Made by a program: the position numbers and the translations under genes. Of a DNA stretch of 64,000 bases, positions 1 through 7,403 are shown in pieces. Source of the stretch: Streptomyces sp. NBC_00358 (GTDB lineage Bacteria > Actinomycetota > Actinomycetes > Streptomycetales > Streptomycetaceae); contig NZ_CP107976.1 of the NCBI RefSeq assembly GCF_036099295.1, positions 4,774,001 to 4,838,000 of the forward strand. Direction: 5' to 3'. The notes beneath the pieces are model-generated. The model made no database searches. It was not told the origin of the DNA and saw only the letters and a program-made list of their open reading frames with translations. Within the stretch, counting starts at the first letter, position 1, and each line of letters starts with the position of its first letter.

Positions 1-522
1 GTGCCGACGGGCCAGCGCGGCCGATTTCAGGAGGGTGTTGCGCTGCTTGAGGACCCGGTCGTAGTCGGAGCGGACGCCCGCCATGCGCGGGGAGCGCGCG
101 GTGATCAGCTCGTCGAGGAACCGGCGTCGCTCTCCAGGATCGCCCTTGACCAGGGCGAGGTCCTCCGGCGCGAACAGGACGGTTCGTACGATGCCGAGTA
201 CGTCCCGGGGCCTGACCTGCGAGGACCTGTTGATGCGGGCGCGGTTGGCCTTGCCGGGGTTCAGTTCCAGCTCGATGAGCTGCTGGCGCTCTCCCTGCCG
301 GACGTTGGCCCGGATGATCGCCCGGTCGGCGCCCATGCGGACGAGCGGGGCGTCGGAGGAGACGCGGTGACTGCCGAGGGTCGCGAGATAGCCGACCGCC
401 TCGACCAGGTTCGTCTTGCCCTGTCCGTTGGGACCGACGAACGCGGTGACCCCCGGGTCGAGCGGGACCTCGACCCGGACGTACGAGCGGAAGTCGGCCA
501 GCGACAGATGCGTGACGTGCAT
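1..522 (-). CDS. recF: RecF, DNA replication and repair ATPase (5' part only)
   Basis: RecF is an SMC-like ATPase that loads RecA at gaps and stalled forks through RecFOR. The visible 174 residues begin at an ATG at 522 and continue past the left edge of the window, so the C-terminal part with the signature motif is missing. The N-terminus carries the RecF pattern of a beta strand followed by Walker A (GPNGQGKTN, residues 30-38) and then a stretch ending in RMGADRAIIRANV. Its place two genes from dnaN is the normal actinobacterial order. The spacer upstream (523-652) carries two DnaA-box-like sequences. Identification is secure; the true 3' end cannot be seen. Confidence 0.95.
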   Translation of the reverse strand, partial: MHVTHLSLADFRSYVRVEVPLDPGVTAFVGPNGQGKTNLVEAVGYLATLGSHRVSSDAPLVRMGADRAIIRANVRQGERQQLIELELNPGKANRARINRSSQVRPRDVLGIVRTVLFAPEDLALVKGDPGERRRFLDELITARSPRMAGVRSDYDRVLKQRNTLLKSAALARRH

Positions 523-652
523 GGTCGTTCGCCGACCTCCCCCAGCGTGGTGTTCCGGTTCTCCCCGGGGTCCGGGTCGGCCCCGGTCCTCAGGTTCTTC
601 CCCGGCTGTGGACAACCGGGTCACCCCGGGTGTGGAGAACCCGGGGCGTCGA
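523..652. promoter_or_regulatory. recF upstream region with two DnaA boxes
   Basis: This 130-bp gap lies between the recF start and the gnd-like stop, both on the minus strand. It contains TGTGGACAA at 607-615, a perfect complement of the actinobacterial DnaA box TTGTCCACA, and TGTGGAGAA at 631-639, one mismatch away. The boxes are in the same direction, 24 bp apart, about 2.4 kb from the main oriC cluster. CCGGG/CCCGG repeats surround them and could form a weak hairpin at the end of the gnd-like gene. Binding by DnaA is inferred from sequence only. Confidence 0.5.
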
Positions 653-1528
653 TCAGGCCTTCTCGACGGCGTGGCCGCCGAACTGGTTGCGCAGCGCCGC
701 GATCATCTTCATCTGCGGCGAGTCGTCCTGCCGCGAGGCGAAGCGGGCGAAGAGCGACGCGGTGATCGCGGGAAGCGGTACCGCGTGGTCGATGGCGGCC
801 TCCACGGTCCACCGGCCTTCGCCGGAGTCCTGTGCGTAGCCCTTGAGCTTCTCCAGGTGCTCGTCCTCGTCCAGCGCGTTGACGGCGAGGTCGAGCAGCC
901 AGGAGCGGATGACCGTGCCTTCCTGCCAGGAGCGGAAGACCTCACGCACGTCCGTGACGGAGTCGGCCTTCTCCAGCAGCTCCCAGCCCTCGGCGTAGGC
1001 CTGCATCATGGCGTACTCGATGCCGTTGTGGACCATCTTCGCGAAGTGGCCCGCGCCGACCTTGCCGGCGTGCACCGCTCCGAAGTCGCCCTCGGGCTTG
1101 AGCGCGTCGAAGATCGGCTGTACCTGGGCGACATGCTCGGCGTGGCCGCCGTACATCAGCGCGTAGCCGTTCTCCAGGCCCCAGACGCCTCCGGAGACAC
1201 CGCAGTCGACGAAGCCGATGCCCTTGATGCCCAGCTCGACGGCGTGCTTCTCGTCGTCCGTCCAGCGCGAGTTGCCACCGTCCACGACGACGTCGCCGGG
1301 CTCCAGCAGGGCGGCCAGCTCGTCGACGGTGGACTGGGTCGCGGCGCCCGCCGGAACCATGACCCACACCACGCGCGGACCCTTGAGCTTGCCCACAAGT
1401 TCTTCCAGGCTGTGGACATCGGCGAGGTCCGGGTTGCGGTCGTATCCGATGACGGTGTGACCTGCGCGGCGGATCCGCTCGCGCATGTTGCCGCCCATCT
1501 TGCCGAGGCCGACGAGACCGAGCTCCAT
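653..1528 (-). CDS. gnd: 6-phosphogluconate dehydrogenase, short NAD-type form
   Basis: Oxidative decarboxylation of 6-phosphogluconate to ribulose 5-phosphate in the pentose phosphate pathway. The 291 residues open with the Rossmann motif GLGKMGGNM (residues 6-14). They also contain the substrate-binding GVSGGVWGLENGYALM segment and the catalytic KMVHNGIEY segment. At 291 residues it is far shorter than the 470-residue NADP enzyme and belongs to the short, probably NAD-dependent class. An upstream in-frame start at 1675 would add 49 residues that do not match the family; the ATG at 1528 has AAGGA just upstream and puts the nucleotide fold at the N-terminus. A gene of this type between dnaN and recF is usual in Streptomyces. 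Confidence 0.9.
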   Translation of the reverse strand: MELGLVGLGKMGGNMRERIRRAGHTVIGYDRNPDLADVHSLEELVGKLKGPRVVWVMVPAGAATQSTVDELAALLEPGDVVVDGGNSRWTDDEKHAVELGIKGIGFVDCGVSGGVWGLENGYALMYGGHAEHVAQVQPIFDALKPEGDFGAVHAGKVGAGHFAKMVHNGIEYAMMQAYAEGWELLEKADSVTDVREVFRSWQEGTVIRSWLLDLAVNALDEDEHLEKLKGYAQDSGEGRWTVEAAIDHAVPLPAITASLFARFASRQDDSPQMKMIAALRNQFGGHAVEKA

Positions 1529-1685
1529 CAGTTGTTCCTTAGGGGTTGCGACGTGGCGTGAGGGCACTCTCGTACCTGGGTCCGAGCCTAAACCTGGGGG
1601 TACCACCCACGCCTTTCGGGCACCGGTGGAACTCACGCACATCTGGGGACATAGCCGCTCATACGTATGCCCCACCCGCGGTGCA

Positions 1686-1714
1686 GCCCGCCGGGCCCTG
1701 GAGGACCGGCGGGC
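1686..1714 (-). terminator. dnaN terminator hairpin
   Basis: A 9-bp perfect stem (GCCCGCCGG at 1686-1694, CCGGCGGGC at 1706-1714) with an 11-nt loop, just beyond the dnaN stop codon. It has no clear U-tract, as is common for Streptomyces terminators. Confidence 0.55.
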
Positions 1715-1721
1715 TCCGGGG

Positions 1722-2852
1722 TCAGCCGGACAGACGGACCGGCATGATCAGGTACTTGTAGGCCTCGTCCGCCTCGGCGTCCACCGCGGGCCTGCCGCTC
1801 AGCAGCGCGGGCTTCGTGGACGTCGTGAAGGAGAGCTGGGCGACCGGCGAGTCGATGGCGCTCAGGCCGTCGAGCAGGAACGTCGGGTTGAAGGCGATCG
1901 AGACGTCGTCGCCCTCCAACTGGGCGTCGACCCTTTCCACAGCCTGTGCGTCGTCGCTGGACCCGGCCTCCAGGATCAGCACGCCCTGCTCGAAGCTCAG
2001 CCGCACCGGGGTGTTCCGCTCCGCGACCAGGGCCACGCGCTTGACGGCCTCCACGAACGGGGCGGTCTCGATGACGGCGATGGAGTTGAACTCCGTCGGG
2101 AACAGCGAGCGGTACTTCGGGAGGTCGCCTTCGAGCAGGCGGGTGGTCGTACGCCGGCCCGCGCCCTCGAAGCCGATCAGACCCTCACCCGCGCCGGAAC
2201 CGGAGAGCGCCAGGATCACGCTGTCGCCGCCCGTGAGGGCCTTGGCGGTGTCCAGGAGCGTCTTGGCGGGCACCAGGGCGACCGCGGACGCCTCCGGGTT
2301 CTCCGGCTTCCACAGGAACTCGCGGACCGCGAAGCGGTAGCGGTCGGTGGACGCCAGGGTGACCTTGTCGCCCTCGATCTCGATGCGCACACCGGTGAGC
2401 ACGGGGAGGGTGTCGTCGCGTCCGGCGGCGATGGCCACCTGGGCCGCGGCCGAGGCGAAGACCTCACCGGGAACGGTGCCGGTCGCCGACGGCATCTGCG
2501 GCAGTGCCGGGTACTCCTCCACAGGCAGGGTGTGGAGTGTGAACCGCGAGGAGCCGCAGACCACGGTCGCCCGTACACCGTCTGTGGAAATCTCCACCGG
2601 CCGGTTGGGAAGGGCTCGGCAGATGTCCGCGAGGAGGCGGCCGGACACGAGGACCGTGCCCTCCTCGTCGATCTCCGCGTCCACGGAGACCCTCGCCGAG
2701 ACCTCGTAGTCGAAGCTGGAGAGGCTCAGGGAGCCCTCCTCGGCCTTCAGAAGGAGGCCGGCGAGCACAGGCGCCGGCGGACGGGCCGGGAGGCTGCGTG
2801 CCGCCCAGGCCACTGCCTCCGCGAGTACGTCGCGTTCCACCCGGATCTTCAC
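1722..2852 (-). CDS. dnaN: DNA polymerase III beta subunit (sliding clamp)
   Basis: The ring-shaped clamp that tethers DNA polymerase III to DNA and serves as a docking platform for repair and mismatch proteins. The 376-residue protein begins VKIRVERDVLAEAVAWAARS and has the three repeated clamp domains; the C-terminus YKYLIMPVRLSG is the conserved hydrophobic clamp end. The start is a GTG at 2852. An ORF start further upstream at 2909 would add 19 Arg-rich residues not seen in clamps, and 376 residues is the usual length in the genus. The gene is transcribed away from oriC, whose DnaA boxes begin about 180 bp upstream. Confidence 0.97.
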   Translation of the reverse strand: MKIRVERDVLAEAVAWAARSLPARPPAPVLAGLLLKAEEGSLSLSSFDYEVSARVSVDAEIDEEGTVLVSGRLLADICRALPNRPVEISTDGVRATVVCGSSRFTLHTLPVEEYPALPQMPSATGTVPGEVFASAAAQVAIAAGRDDTLPVLTGVRIEIEGDKVTLASTDRYRFAVREFLWKPENPEASAVALVPAKTLLDTAKALTGGDSVILALSGSGAGEGLIGFEGAGRRTTTRLLEGDLPKYRSLFPTEFNSIAVIETAPFVEAVKRVALVAERNTPVRLSFEQGVLILEAGSSDDAQAVERVDAQLEGDDVSIAFNPTFLLDGLSAIDSPVAQLSFTTSTKPALLSGRPAVDAEADEAYKYLIMPVRLSG

Positions 2853-2989
2853 CGTTGCCGCCTCCGTCTGTTGCCGGCGCTCTCGCCCTGCTGGCCTTCG
2901 TCGTCTCACTCGGTGTCACTCGGACCGCTGAGGGGAAGGACACCGGGGAACAGTCTGACGCACCGCACTGACAGCTGGTGCCTCTCGGG

Positions 2990-3610
2990 GTCAAGTCGTG
3001 CCGACCGGCACCTGACCGTCCGAGAGCGAGTTGTGCACAGCCCCCACTTCGAAACGGTTTCCAGGCTCTCTCTAGTTGGTCTTAGTAGTAGGGCCTGTGG
3101 AAACCGTGGATAACCCCGTTTTCGCAGCTCAGAGGCGGTTTTTTGTCCACCGGGCCTGTGGGCGGAGACGGTGGACAACCGGGGGTCTCTGTGGACGACG
3201 AAAAGTTCTGCACACTCGATCCACAGCTTGGGGCTACTTCTCCCCAGCGCCGTCCCCAGCTTTACCCCCGTTCCCCACAGCCCAATCCGGCACCTTGGTG
3301 TGACGCCTTTCACTCGACGCGGTGAGATGGCGCGGCGCGTTGCCGAACAGTGGACAGAGATGTGGAGAAGCCGGAGATCGCTGGGGACAACCGGGTCCTG
3401 CCTGTGGGCCACCGGTGGACAACTTGGCGCACGACCTGGGGAACTTTCCTTCGTCCACAGGGTGTGGAGAATCTTTGTCCACGAATCCACAGGCGGTTGA
3501 CCTGGTCTGATGGTCTTTCAACAGTGCTCCCTGTGGAAACAATCTGGACAACTTCCCAGTCCCCAGGGTGTGGACGGAAGAAAGTCGCCACATCTGTGGA
3601 GGGAGGCCGT
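2990..3610. other. oriC: Chromosomal replication origin oriC
   Basis: The dnaN–dnaA spacer holds about twenty 9-mers that match or nearly match the DnaA box TTGTCCACA on either strand. Clear examples are TCGTCCACA at 3451-3459 and, as complements, 3190-3198; TTGTCCACC at 3143-3151 and, as complements, 3170-3178 and 3414-3422; TTGTCCACG at 3475-3483; GTTTCCACA as complements at 3096-3104 and 3532-3540; TTCTCCACA as complements at 3361-3369 and 3463-3471. Others sit at 3031-3039, 3105-3113, 3217-3225, 3382-3390, 3483-3491, 3543-3551, 3569-3577 and 3595-3603. They fall into two dense groups (about 3096-3225 and 3361-3603) separated by a poorer stretch, like the described Streptomyces oriC. No strongly AT-rich unwinding element is obvious. 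Core boundaries are my estimate. Confidence 0.93.
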
Positions 3611-3729
3611 AACCAGGCATGGATTCGAACAGCAGGTGTCGGGTCGGTAGCGGTGAAAACGGGGCGGGAGCCCTCGGAACGGGGGTCCGGAGGCCTCGAA
3701 GCGCCCGCATCCCGGTCCTCTGAGCGCGC

Positions 3730-3768
3730 GTCAGGACGCCCTGAGGAGCGCGTCCTGACTCCTCAGGG
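3730..3768. repeat. Two interleaved inverted repeats
   Basis: Arm A GTCAGGACGC (3730-3739) is complementary to A' GCGTCCTGAC (3750-3759). Arm B CCCTGAGGAG (3739-3748) is complementary to B' CTCCTCAGGG (3759-3768). The order A-B-A'-B' means the two 10-bp stems cannot both form as simple hairpins; in RNA this would be a pseudoknot, and in DNA two alternative cruciforms. Function unknown. Confidence 0.8.
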
Positions 3769-3829
3769 AGGGCTGGACACTCCTCCGAGCGTGCGGCTCG
3801 ACCCTTTCGAGCGACATCCCGGACGCTCG

Positions 3830-3885
3830 CCTCGGTGCCTCGGTGCCTCGGTGCCTCGGTGCCTCGGTGCCTCGGTGCCCCGGTG
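3830..3885. repeat. 8-bp tandem repeat, about seven copies
   Basis: The unit CCTCGGTG is repeated exactly six times (3830-3877), followed by a CCCCGGTG variant (3878-3885) and a decayed eighth unit. It lies between the oriC boxes and the dnaA terminator. The unit length is not a multiple of three and there is no coding signal. Copy number probably varies between strains. Confidence 0.9.
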
Positions 3886-3990
3886 CCCCGCGGCCGAGCC
3901 GGCTCCCGGGCTCCCCGGCCCTGCCCGCGGTGGAGACGTTCCTGCGCCCGGCTGAGGGCGGGACCTCCCGGACGAGTGAACGGGAACGGC

Positions 3991-4027
3991 GAAGGGCGCC
4001 CCGGGAGGATGTCCCGGGGCGCCCTTC
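3991..4027 (-). terminator. dnaA terminator
   Basis: Perfect 16-bp inverted repeat (GAAGGGCGCCCCGGGA at 3991-4006, its complement at 4012-4027) with a 5-nt loop, 24 bp downstream of the dnaA stop. It would stop dnaA transcription before it enters oriC. Confidence 0.85.
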
Positions 4028-4051
4028 GGACACGTACGGCCGCTGGGCCGT

Positions 4052-6121
4052 TCAGCCGTTCTTGATGCGGTTGGTGAGCTCGGTGACCTGGTTGTAGATC
4101 GAGCGGCGTTCGGCCATCAGCGCGCGGATCTTGCGGTCGGCGTGCATGACGGTCGTGTGGTCACGGCCACCGAACTGCGCGCCGATCTTCGGCAGCGACA
4201 GATCGGTGAGCTCACGGCACAGGTACATGGCGATCTGGCGCGCCGTCACCAGCACGCGGCTGCGCGAGGACCCGCACAGGTCGTCCACCGTGAGCCCGAA
4301 GTAGTCGGCCGTGGCCGCCATGATCGCGGTCGCCGTGATCTCGGGGGCCGAGTCCTCACCGCCGGGGATCAGGTCCTTGAGGACGATCTCCGTCAGACCG
4401 AGGTCCACCGGCTGCCGGTTGAGCGACGCGAACGCCGTCACCCGGATCAGCGCGCCCTCCAGCTCGCGGATGTTGCGCGAGATCCTGGACGCGATGAACT
4501 CCAGCACCTCCGGCGGGGCGTTGAGCTGCTCCTGCACGGCCTTCTTACGAAGGATGGCGATACGGGTCTCCAGCTCGGGCGGCTGGACGTCGGTGATCAG
4601 ACCCCACTCGAAGCGGTTCCGCAGCCGGTCTTCCAGTGTGACGAGCTGCTTGGGCGGTCGGTCGCTGGAGAGAACGATCTGCTTGTTCGCGTTGTGCAGC
4701 GTGTTGAAGGTGTGGAAGAACTCCTCCTGCGTCGACTCCTTGTCCGCGAGGAACTGGATGTCGTCGACGAGCAGGATGTCCATCTCCCGGTACCGCTTGC
4801 GGAAGCTGTCGCCCTTGCCGTCACGGATGGAGTTGATGAACTCGTTGGTGAACTCCTCCGAGCTCACGTACCGCACCCGGGTGCCCGGATAGAGGCTGCG
4901 GGCGTAGTGCCCGATCGCGTGCAGCAGGTGTGTCTTGCCGAGTCCCGACTCCCCGTAGATGAAGAGGGGGTTGTACGCCTTCGCGGGCGCCTCGGCGACG
5001 GCCACCGCTGCGGCGTGCGCGAAGCGGTTCGAGGCGCCGATCACGAACGTGTCGAAGAGGTACTTCGGGTTCAGGCGCGCGGTGGGTTCGCCCGGACCGG
5101 ACGCCGGCGCGGGCTGCGCGGCCTTCGACCCGGGGGCACCGGACGGCAGGGCGGGGCCGCCCCTGCGCCCCTGGCCGCCGCCGGAGGGGTCCTGCAGATC
5201 ACGGCGGTCGGAACGCTGGTCGTAGTCCTGGCGCTGCTGCTCGTAGGGCGAGCGGTCCATCGACTGCGGCCGGTAGTCCTGGGGCGGCGAGGCGTAGGGG
5301 TCCCGTTCCGGGAAGCCGAGGCGCTGCTGCTGCCAGCCGTAGTCGTCCTGGGAGTGGCGCGGCCAGGCGCCCGGCTCCGGGCGCTGGTAGTCCGGGTACG
5401 CGGGACGGGCGGTCGGCAGCTGGTCGCCGGGGGCGCCGGGAAGCGGCTCGGAGCGGCCGCCGCCGCGGTGGTCGTCGGCGCGGTGCCGGCCGTACCCCTC
5501 GTATCCGTCGCGGCGTGAGTCGTAGGGACTGCGGTCGTCGCGCCCCTGCGGCTCGTACGTATTGCGGTCGTCACGGCCCTGACCGCCGCCCTCGTAGCCG
5601 CCGCGGTCGTCACGGCCCTGGCCGTCGTAGGCGCCGCGTTCGTCGCGTCCCTGGCCCTCGTACGCGCTCCGGTCGTCGCGGTTCTGGCCGCCTTCGTAGG
5701 CGCCGCGTTCGTCGCGTCCCTGGCCGCCCTCGTAGGCGTTCCGGTCCTCGCGTCCCTGGTTCTCGTAGGAGTCGCGGCTCTGGCCCGGTCCGGTGGGGGG
5801 CTCCGACTCCTCGTAACGGGGCGGGGCGGGAGCGGAGGGCTCGCCCGCGGAGTCGTCGACGGTGATGGCGATGCGGATCGGGCGGCCGCACTCCCGGCTC
5901 AGCGTCTCGCTGACGATCGGCGCGAGCCGGCCCTCCAGTACGTTCTTCGCGAACTCGTTGGGGACGGCGAGCAGGGCGGTGTCCGCGACCAGGGCCAGGG
6001 GCTGGCAGCGCTTGATCCAGTGCTCGTCCTTCGCCTCGACACCCTGCCCGCGGCCCTCGCCGAGAAGTTGTTCCAGTACGCGTGGCCACACTGCGGCAAG
6101 ATCGGCAGGTACGTCAGCCAC
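4052..6121 (-). CDS. dnaA: Chromosomal replication initiator DnaA
   Basis: AAA+ ATPase that binds the DnaA boxes of oriC, opens the duplex and recruits DnaB. Its 689 residues form the four usual domains: I (about 1-90), a very long linker II (about 95-345), the AAA+ domain III from about 350 with Walker A GESGLGKT (390-397) and Walker B DILLVDD (448-454), and domain IV with the DNA-binding signature DHTTVMHADRKI near the C-terminus. Linker II carries seven imperfect repeats of the pattern GRDDRxxYEGGQ at residues 121-202, which explains the length above that of E. coli (467). The start is a GTG at 6121. A pair of DnaA boxes about 160 bp upstream suggests autoregulation. Confidence 0.98.
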   Translation of the reverse strand: MADVPADLAAVWPRVLEQLLGEGRGQGVEAKDEHWIKRCQPLALVADTALLAVPNEFAKNVLEGRLAPIVSETLSRECGRPIRIAITVDDSAGEPSAPAPPRYEESEPPTGPGQSRDSYENQGREDRNAYEGGQGRDERGAYEGGQNRDDRSAYEGQGRDERGAYDGQGRDDRGGYEGGGQGRDDRNTYEPQGRDDRSPYDSRRDGYEGYGRHRADDHRGGGRSEPLPGAPGDQLPTARPAYPDYQRPEPGAWPRHSQDDYGWQQQRLGFPERDPYASPPQDYRPQSMDRSPYEQQRQDYDQRSDRRDLQDPSGGGQGRRGGPALPSGAPGSKAAQPAPASGPGEPTARLNPKYLFDTFVIGASNRFAHAAAVAVAEAPAKAYNPLFIYGESGLGKTHLLHAIGHYARSLYPGTRVRYVSSEEFTNEFINSIRDGKGDSFRKRYREMDILLVDDIQFLADKESTQEEFFHTFNTLHNANKQIVLSSDRPPKQLVTLEDRLRNRFEWGLITDVQPPELETRIAILRKKAVQEQLNAPPEVLEFIASRISRNIRELEGALIRVTAFASLNRQPVDLGLTEIVLKDLIPGGEDSAPEITATAIMAATADYFGLTVDDLCGSSRSRVLVTARQIAMYLCRELTDLSLPKIGAQFGGRDHTTVMHADRKIRALMAERRSIYNQVTELTNRIKNG
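5516..5761 (-). repeat. Degenerate repeats encoding DnaA linker (domain II)
   Basis: Seven imperfect in-frame units of 33-39 bp encode GRDDR/GRDER followed by two residues, Tyr and an acidic/Gly/Gln tail (DnaA residues 121-202). The coding repeat is purely in the disordered linker, where length is tolerated. Replication slippage could change copy number without breaking domains I, III or IV. Confidence 0.85.
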
Positions 6122-6519
6122 GGGGCACGCTCTCTCACGGGTCCCACGAACGTGTGGTTCTGGGAACAGGTTGGGAAGTCAGTCGCTTGGGGCGGGGGGA
6201 ACAAAACCGCTGGGGCGGTGGGAAGGGAACTAATCGGGGTTCAGCCACGGTAGTCAGGGCGACCGGTGCGGTTCAAGTTGTTGTCCCCAGCCTGTGGATA
6301 GTGTCTCCTGTCAGGGACTGGTTTGACCGGATGGCGTAGCCGCGCGTACCGTAACCAGGTCGAGTTGTCGATGGCTGCTGCCGCCTGCCTCCGATGGGCA
6401 CAGATCGCGAAGAGTGATCGGGAAGCGGTGCACTCGGGCGTAATGCGAGTTTCCTCGTGGGCGCACGGTGACAGCCAGGACGGCACCCCGCCACCATCGA
6501 TTCTTTCTGGAGCCCCCTA
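6122..6519. promoter_or_regulatory. Divergent dnaA / rpmH promoter region with DnaA boxes
   Basis: A 398-bp gap between dnaA (leftward) and rpmH (rightward). It has two DnaA-box-like sequences, TTGTCCCCA at 6281-6289 and the complement of CTATCCACA at 6293-6301, facing each other 3 bp apart; paired boxes at the dnaA promoter are known to mediate autoregulation in Streptomyces. A rightward promoter candidate is listed separately. I see no gene in the gap. Confidence 0.7.
6323..6352 (+). promoter_or_regulatory. Probable rpmH–rnpA promoter
   Basis: TTGACC (6323-6328) and TACCGT (6347-6352) are separated by 18 bp and match a housekeeping-type promoter pointing at rpmH, leaving a leader of about 160 nt. 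Inferred from consensus only. Confidence 0.45.
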
Positions 6520-6657
6520 GTGAGCAAGCGCACCTTCCAGCCGAACAACCGTCGTCGCGCCAAGACCCACGGCTTCCGCCTGCGGATGCGCACCCGTGCC
6601 GGCCGCGCGATTCTCGCGAACCGCCGTGTCAAGGGTCGCGCCAGCCTGTCCGCCTGA
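6520..6657 (+). CDS. rpmH: 50S ribosomal protein L34
   Basis: Small, very basic large-subunit protein of 45 residues (MSKRTFQPNNRRRAKTHGFR and onward, ending GRASLSA), the expected family length. The start is a GTG at 6520 rather than a later codon, because SKRTFQPNN is the conserved L34 N-terminus. It is followed 21 bp later by rnpA, the almost universal bacterial arrangement. It heads the rightward run that passes through rnpA, yidD and yidC. Confidence 0.97.
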   Translation: MSKRTFQPNNRRRAKTHGFRLRMRTRAGRAILANRRVKGRASLSA

Positions 6658-6678
6658 TTACTCACAGGTCATGATCTC

Positions 6679-7050
6679 GTGCTGCCTACCGAGCATCGGC
6701 TGAGGCGGCGCGAAGACTTCGCGACCGCGGTACGCCGAGGACGCCGGGCCGGACGCCCGCTTCTCGTCGTCCATCTACGTAGCGGTGCAACGGACCCGCA
6801 CGCGCCTGGGGAGAGCGCTCCCTCGACGCGTGCGGGTTTCGTCGTGAGCAAAGCCGTGGGCGGAGCGGTCGTACGCAACAAGGTGAAGCGCAGGCTTCGT
6901 CATCTGATGCGCGACCGAGTCGCCCTGTTGCCCCCCGGTAGCCTGGTAGTCGTACGAGCGCTGCCCGGTGCGGGTGACGCCGACCATGAACAGCTGGCCC
7001 GAGACCTGGATGCCGCCCTGCAGCGGCTGCTGGGAGGGGGCGCGCGATGA
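6679..7050 (+). CDS. rnpA: Ribonuclease P protein component
   Basis: Basic protein cofactor of RNase P, which matures the 5' ends of tRNAs together with the rnpB RNA. The 123 residues begin at a GTG (MLPTEHRLRRREDFATAVRR) and carry the family signature around VRNKVKRRLRHLMRD (about residues 65-79). A Pro/Gly/Ser insert at about 38-50 (DPHAPGESAPSTR) is typical of actinobacterial forms. The stop overlaps the yidD start by 4 bp (ATGA), so the two are translationally coupled. Confidence 0.96.
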   Translation: MLPTEHRLRRREDFATAVRRGRRAGRPLLVVHLRSGATDPHAPGESAPSTRAGFVVSKAVGGAVVRNKVKRRLRHLMRDRVALLPPGSLVVVRALPGAGDADHEQLARDLDAALQRLLGGGAR

Positions 7051-7400
7051 AGTACCCGCTGCTTGCTCTCATCAAGCTGTACCAGTGGACGATCAGCCCG
7101 TTGCTCGGGCCGGTCTGCAAGTACTACCCGTCGTGCTCCCGCTACGGCTACACAGCCATCGACCGGCACGGTGCGATCAAGGGAACGGCACTTACCGCCT
7201 GGCGCATCCTCCGGTGCAATCCGTGGTCGCTGGGCGGTGTGGACCATGTTCCGCAACGCAAGCGTCCGCGGTGGCACGAATTGCTGCGTAACGCCTGGCG
7301 TGCACGCAAGGGCGGGACCTCCGCCGCCGAACCGGCCACCGGGGAGACCACTGCCCCGGGCCCGGCCGCCGAGACCCCGTCCCATGCTCAAGGAGCTTGA
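7047..7400 (+). CDS. yidD: Membrane protein insertion efficiency factor YidD
   Basis: Small membrane-associated protein that assists YidC in inserting membrane proteins. The 117 residues contain the conserved YidD core: KLYQWTISPLLGPVCKYYPSC, then YGYTAIDRHGAIKG and WRILRCNPW (about residues 10-61), including the invariant Cys residues. The last 40 residues are an Ala/Pro/Thr-rich tail without conservation. It lies between rnpA and yidC, with 3 bp to the yidC start, as in most bacteria. Confidence 0.95.
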   Translation: MKYPLLALIKLYQWTISPLLGPVCKYYPSCSRYGYTAIDRHGAIKGTALTAWRILRCNPWSLGGVDHVPQRKRPRWHELLRNAWRARKGGTSAAEPATGETTAPGPAAETPSHAQGA

Positions 7401-7403
7401 TTA

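Larger units (their letters stand above)
3611..4051. other. Spacer between oriC boxes and dnaA, with repeats but no gene
   Basis: No convincing coding sequence here; reading frames are Arg/Pro shadows. It contains two interleaved inverted repeats (3730-3768), an array of 8-bp tandem repeats (3830-3885) and the dnaA terminator (3991-4027), each listed separately. No further DnaA box of good quality is present. Confidence 0.7.

Noticed and set aside
3830..3893. Possible CRISPR array in the oriC region
   Set aside because: The repeats are 8 bp, directly adjacent and without spacers.
2853..4051. Small reading frames in the dnaN–dnaA spacer
   Set aside because: They overlap DnaA boxes, lack ribosome-binding sites and conserved features, and are explained by high GC.
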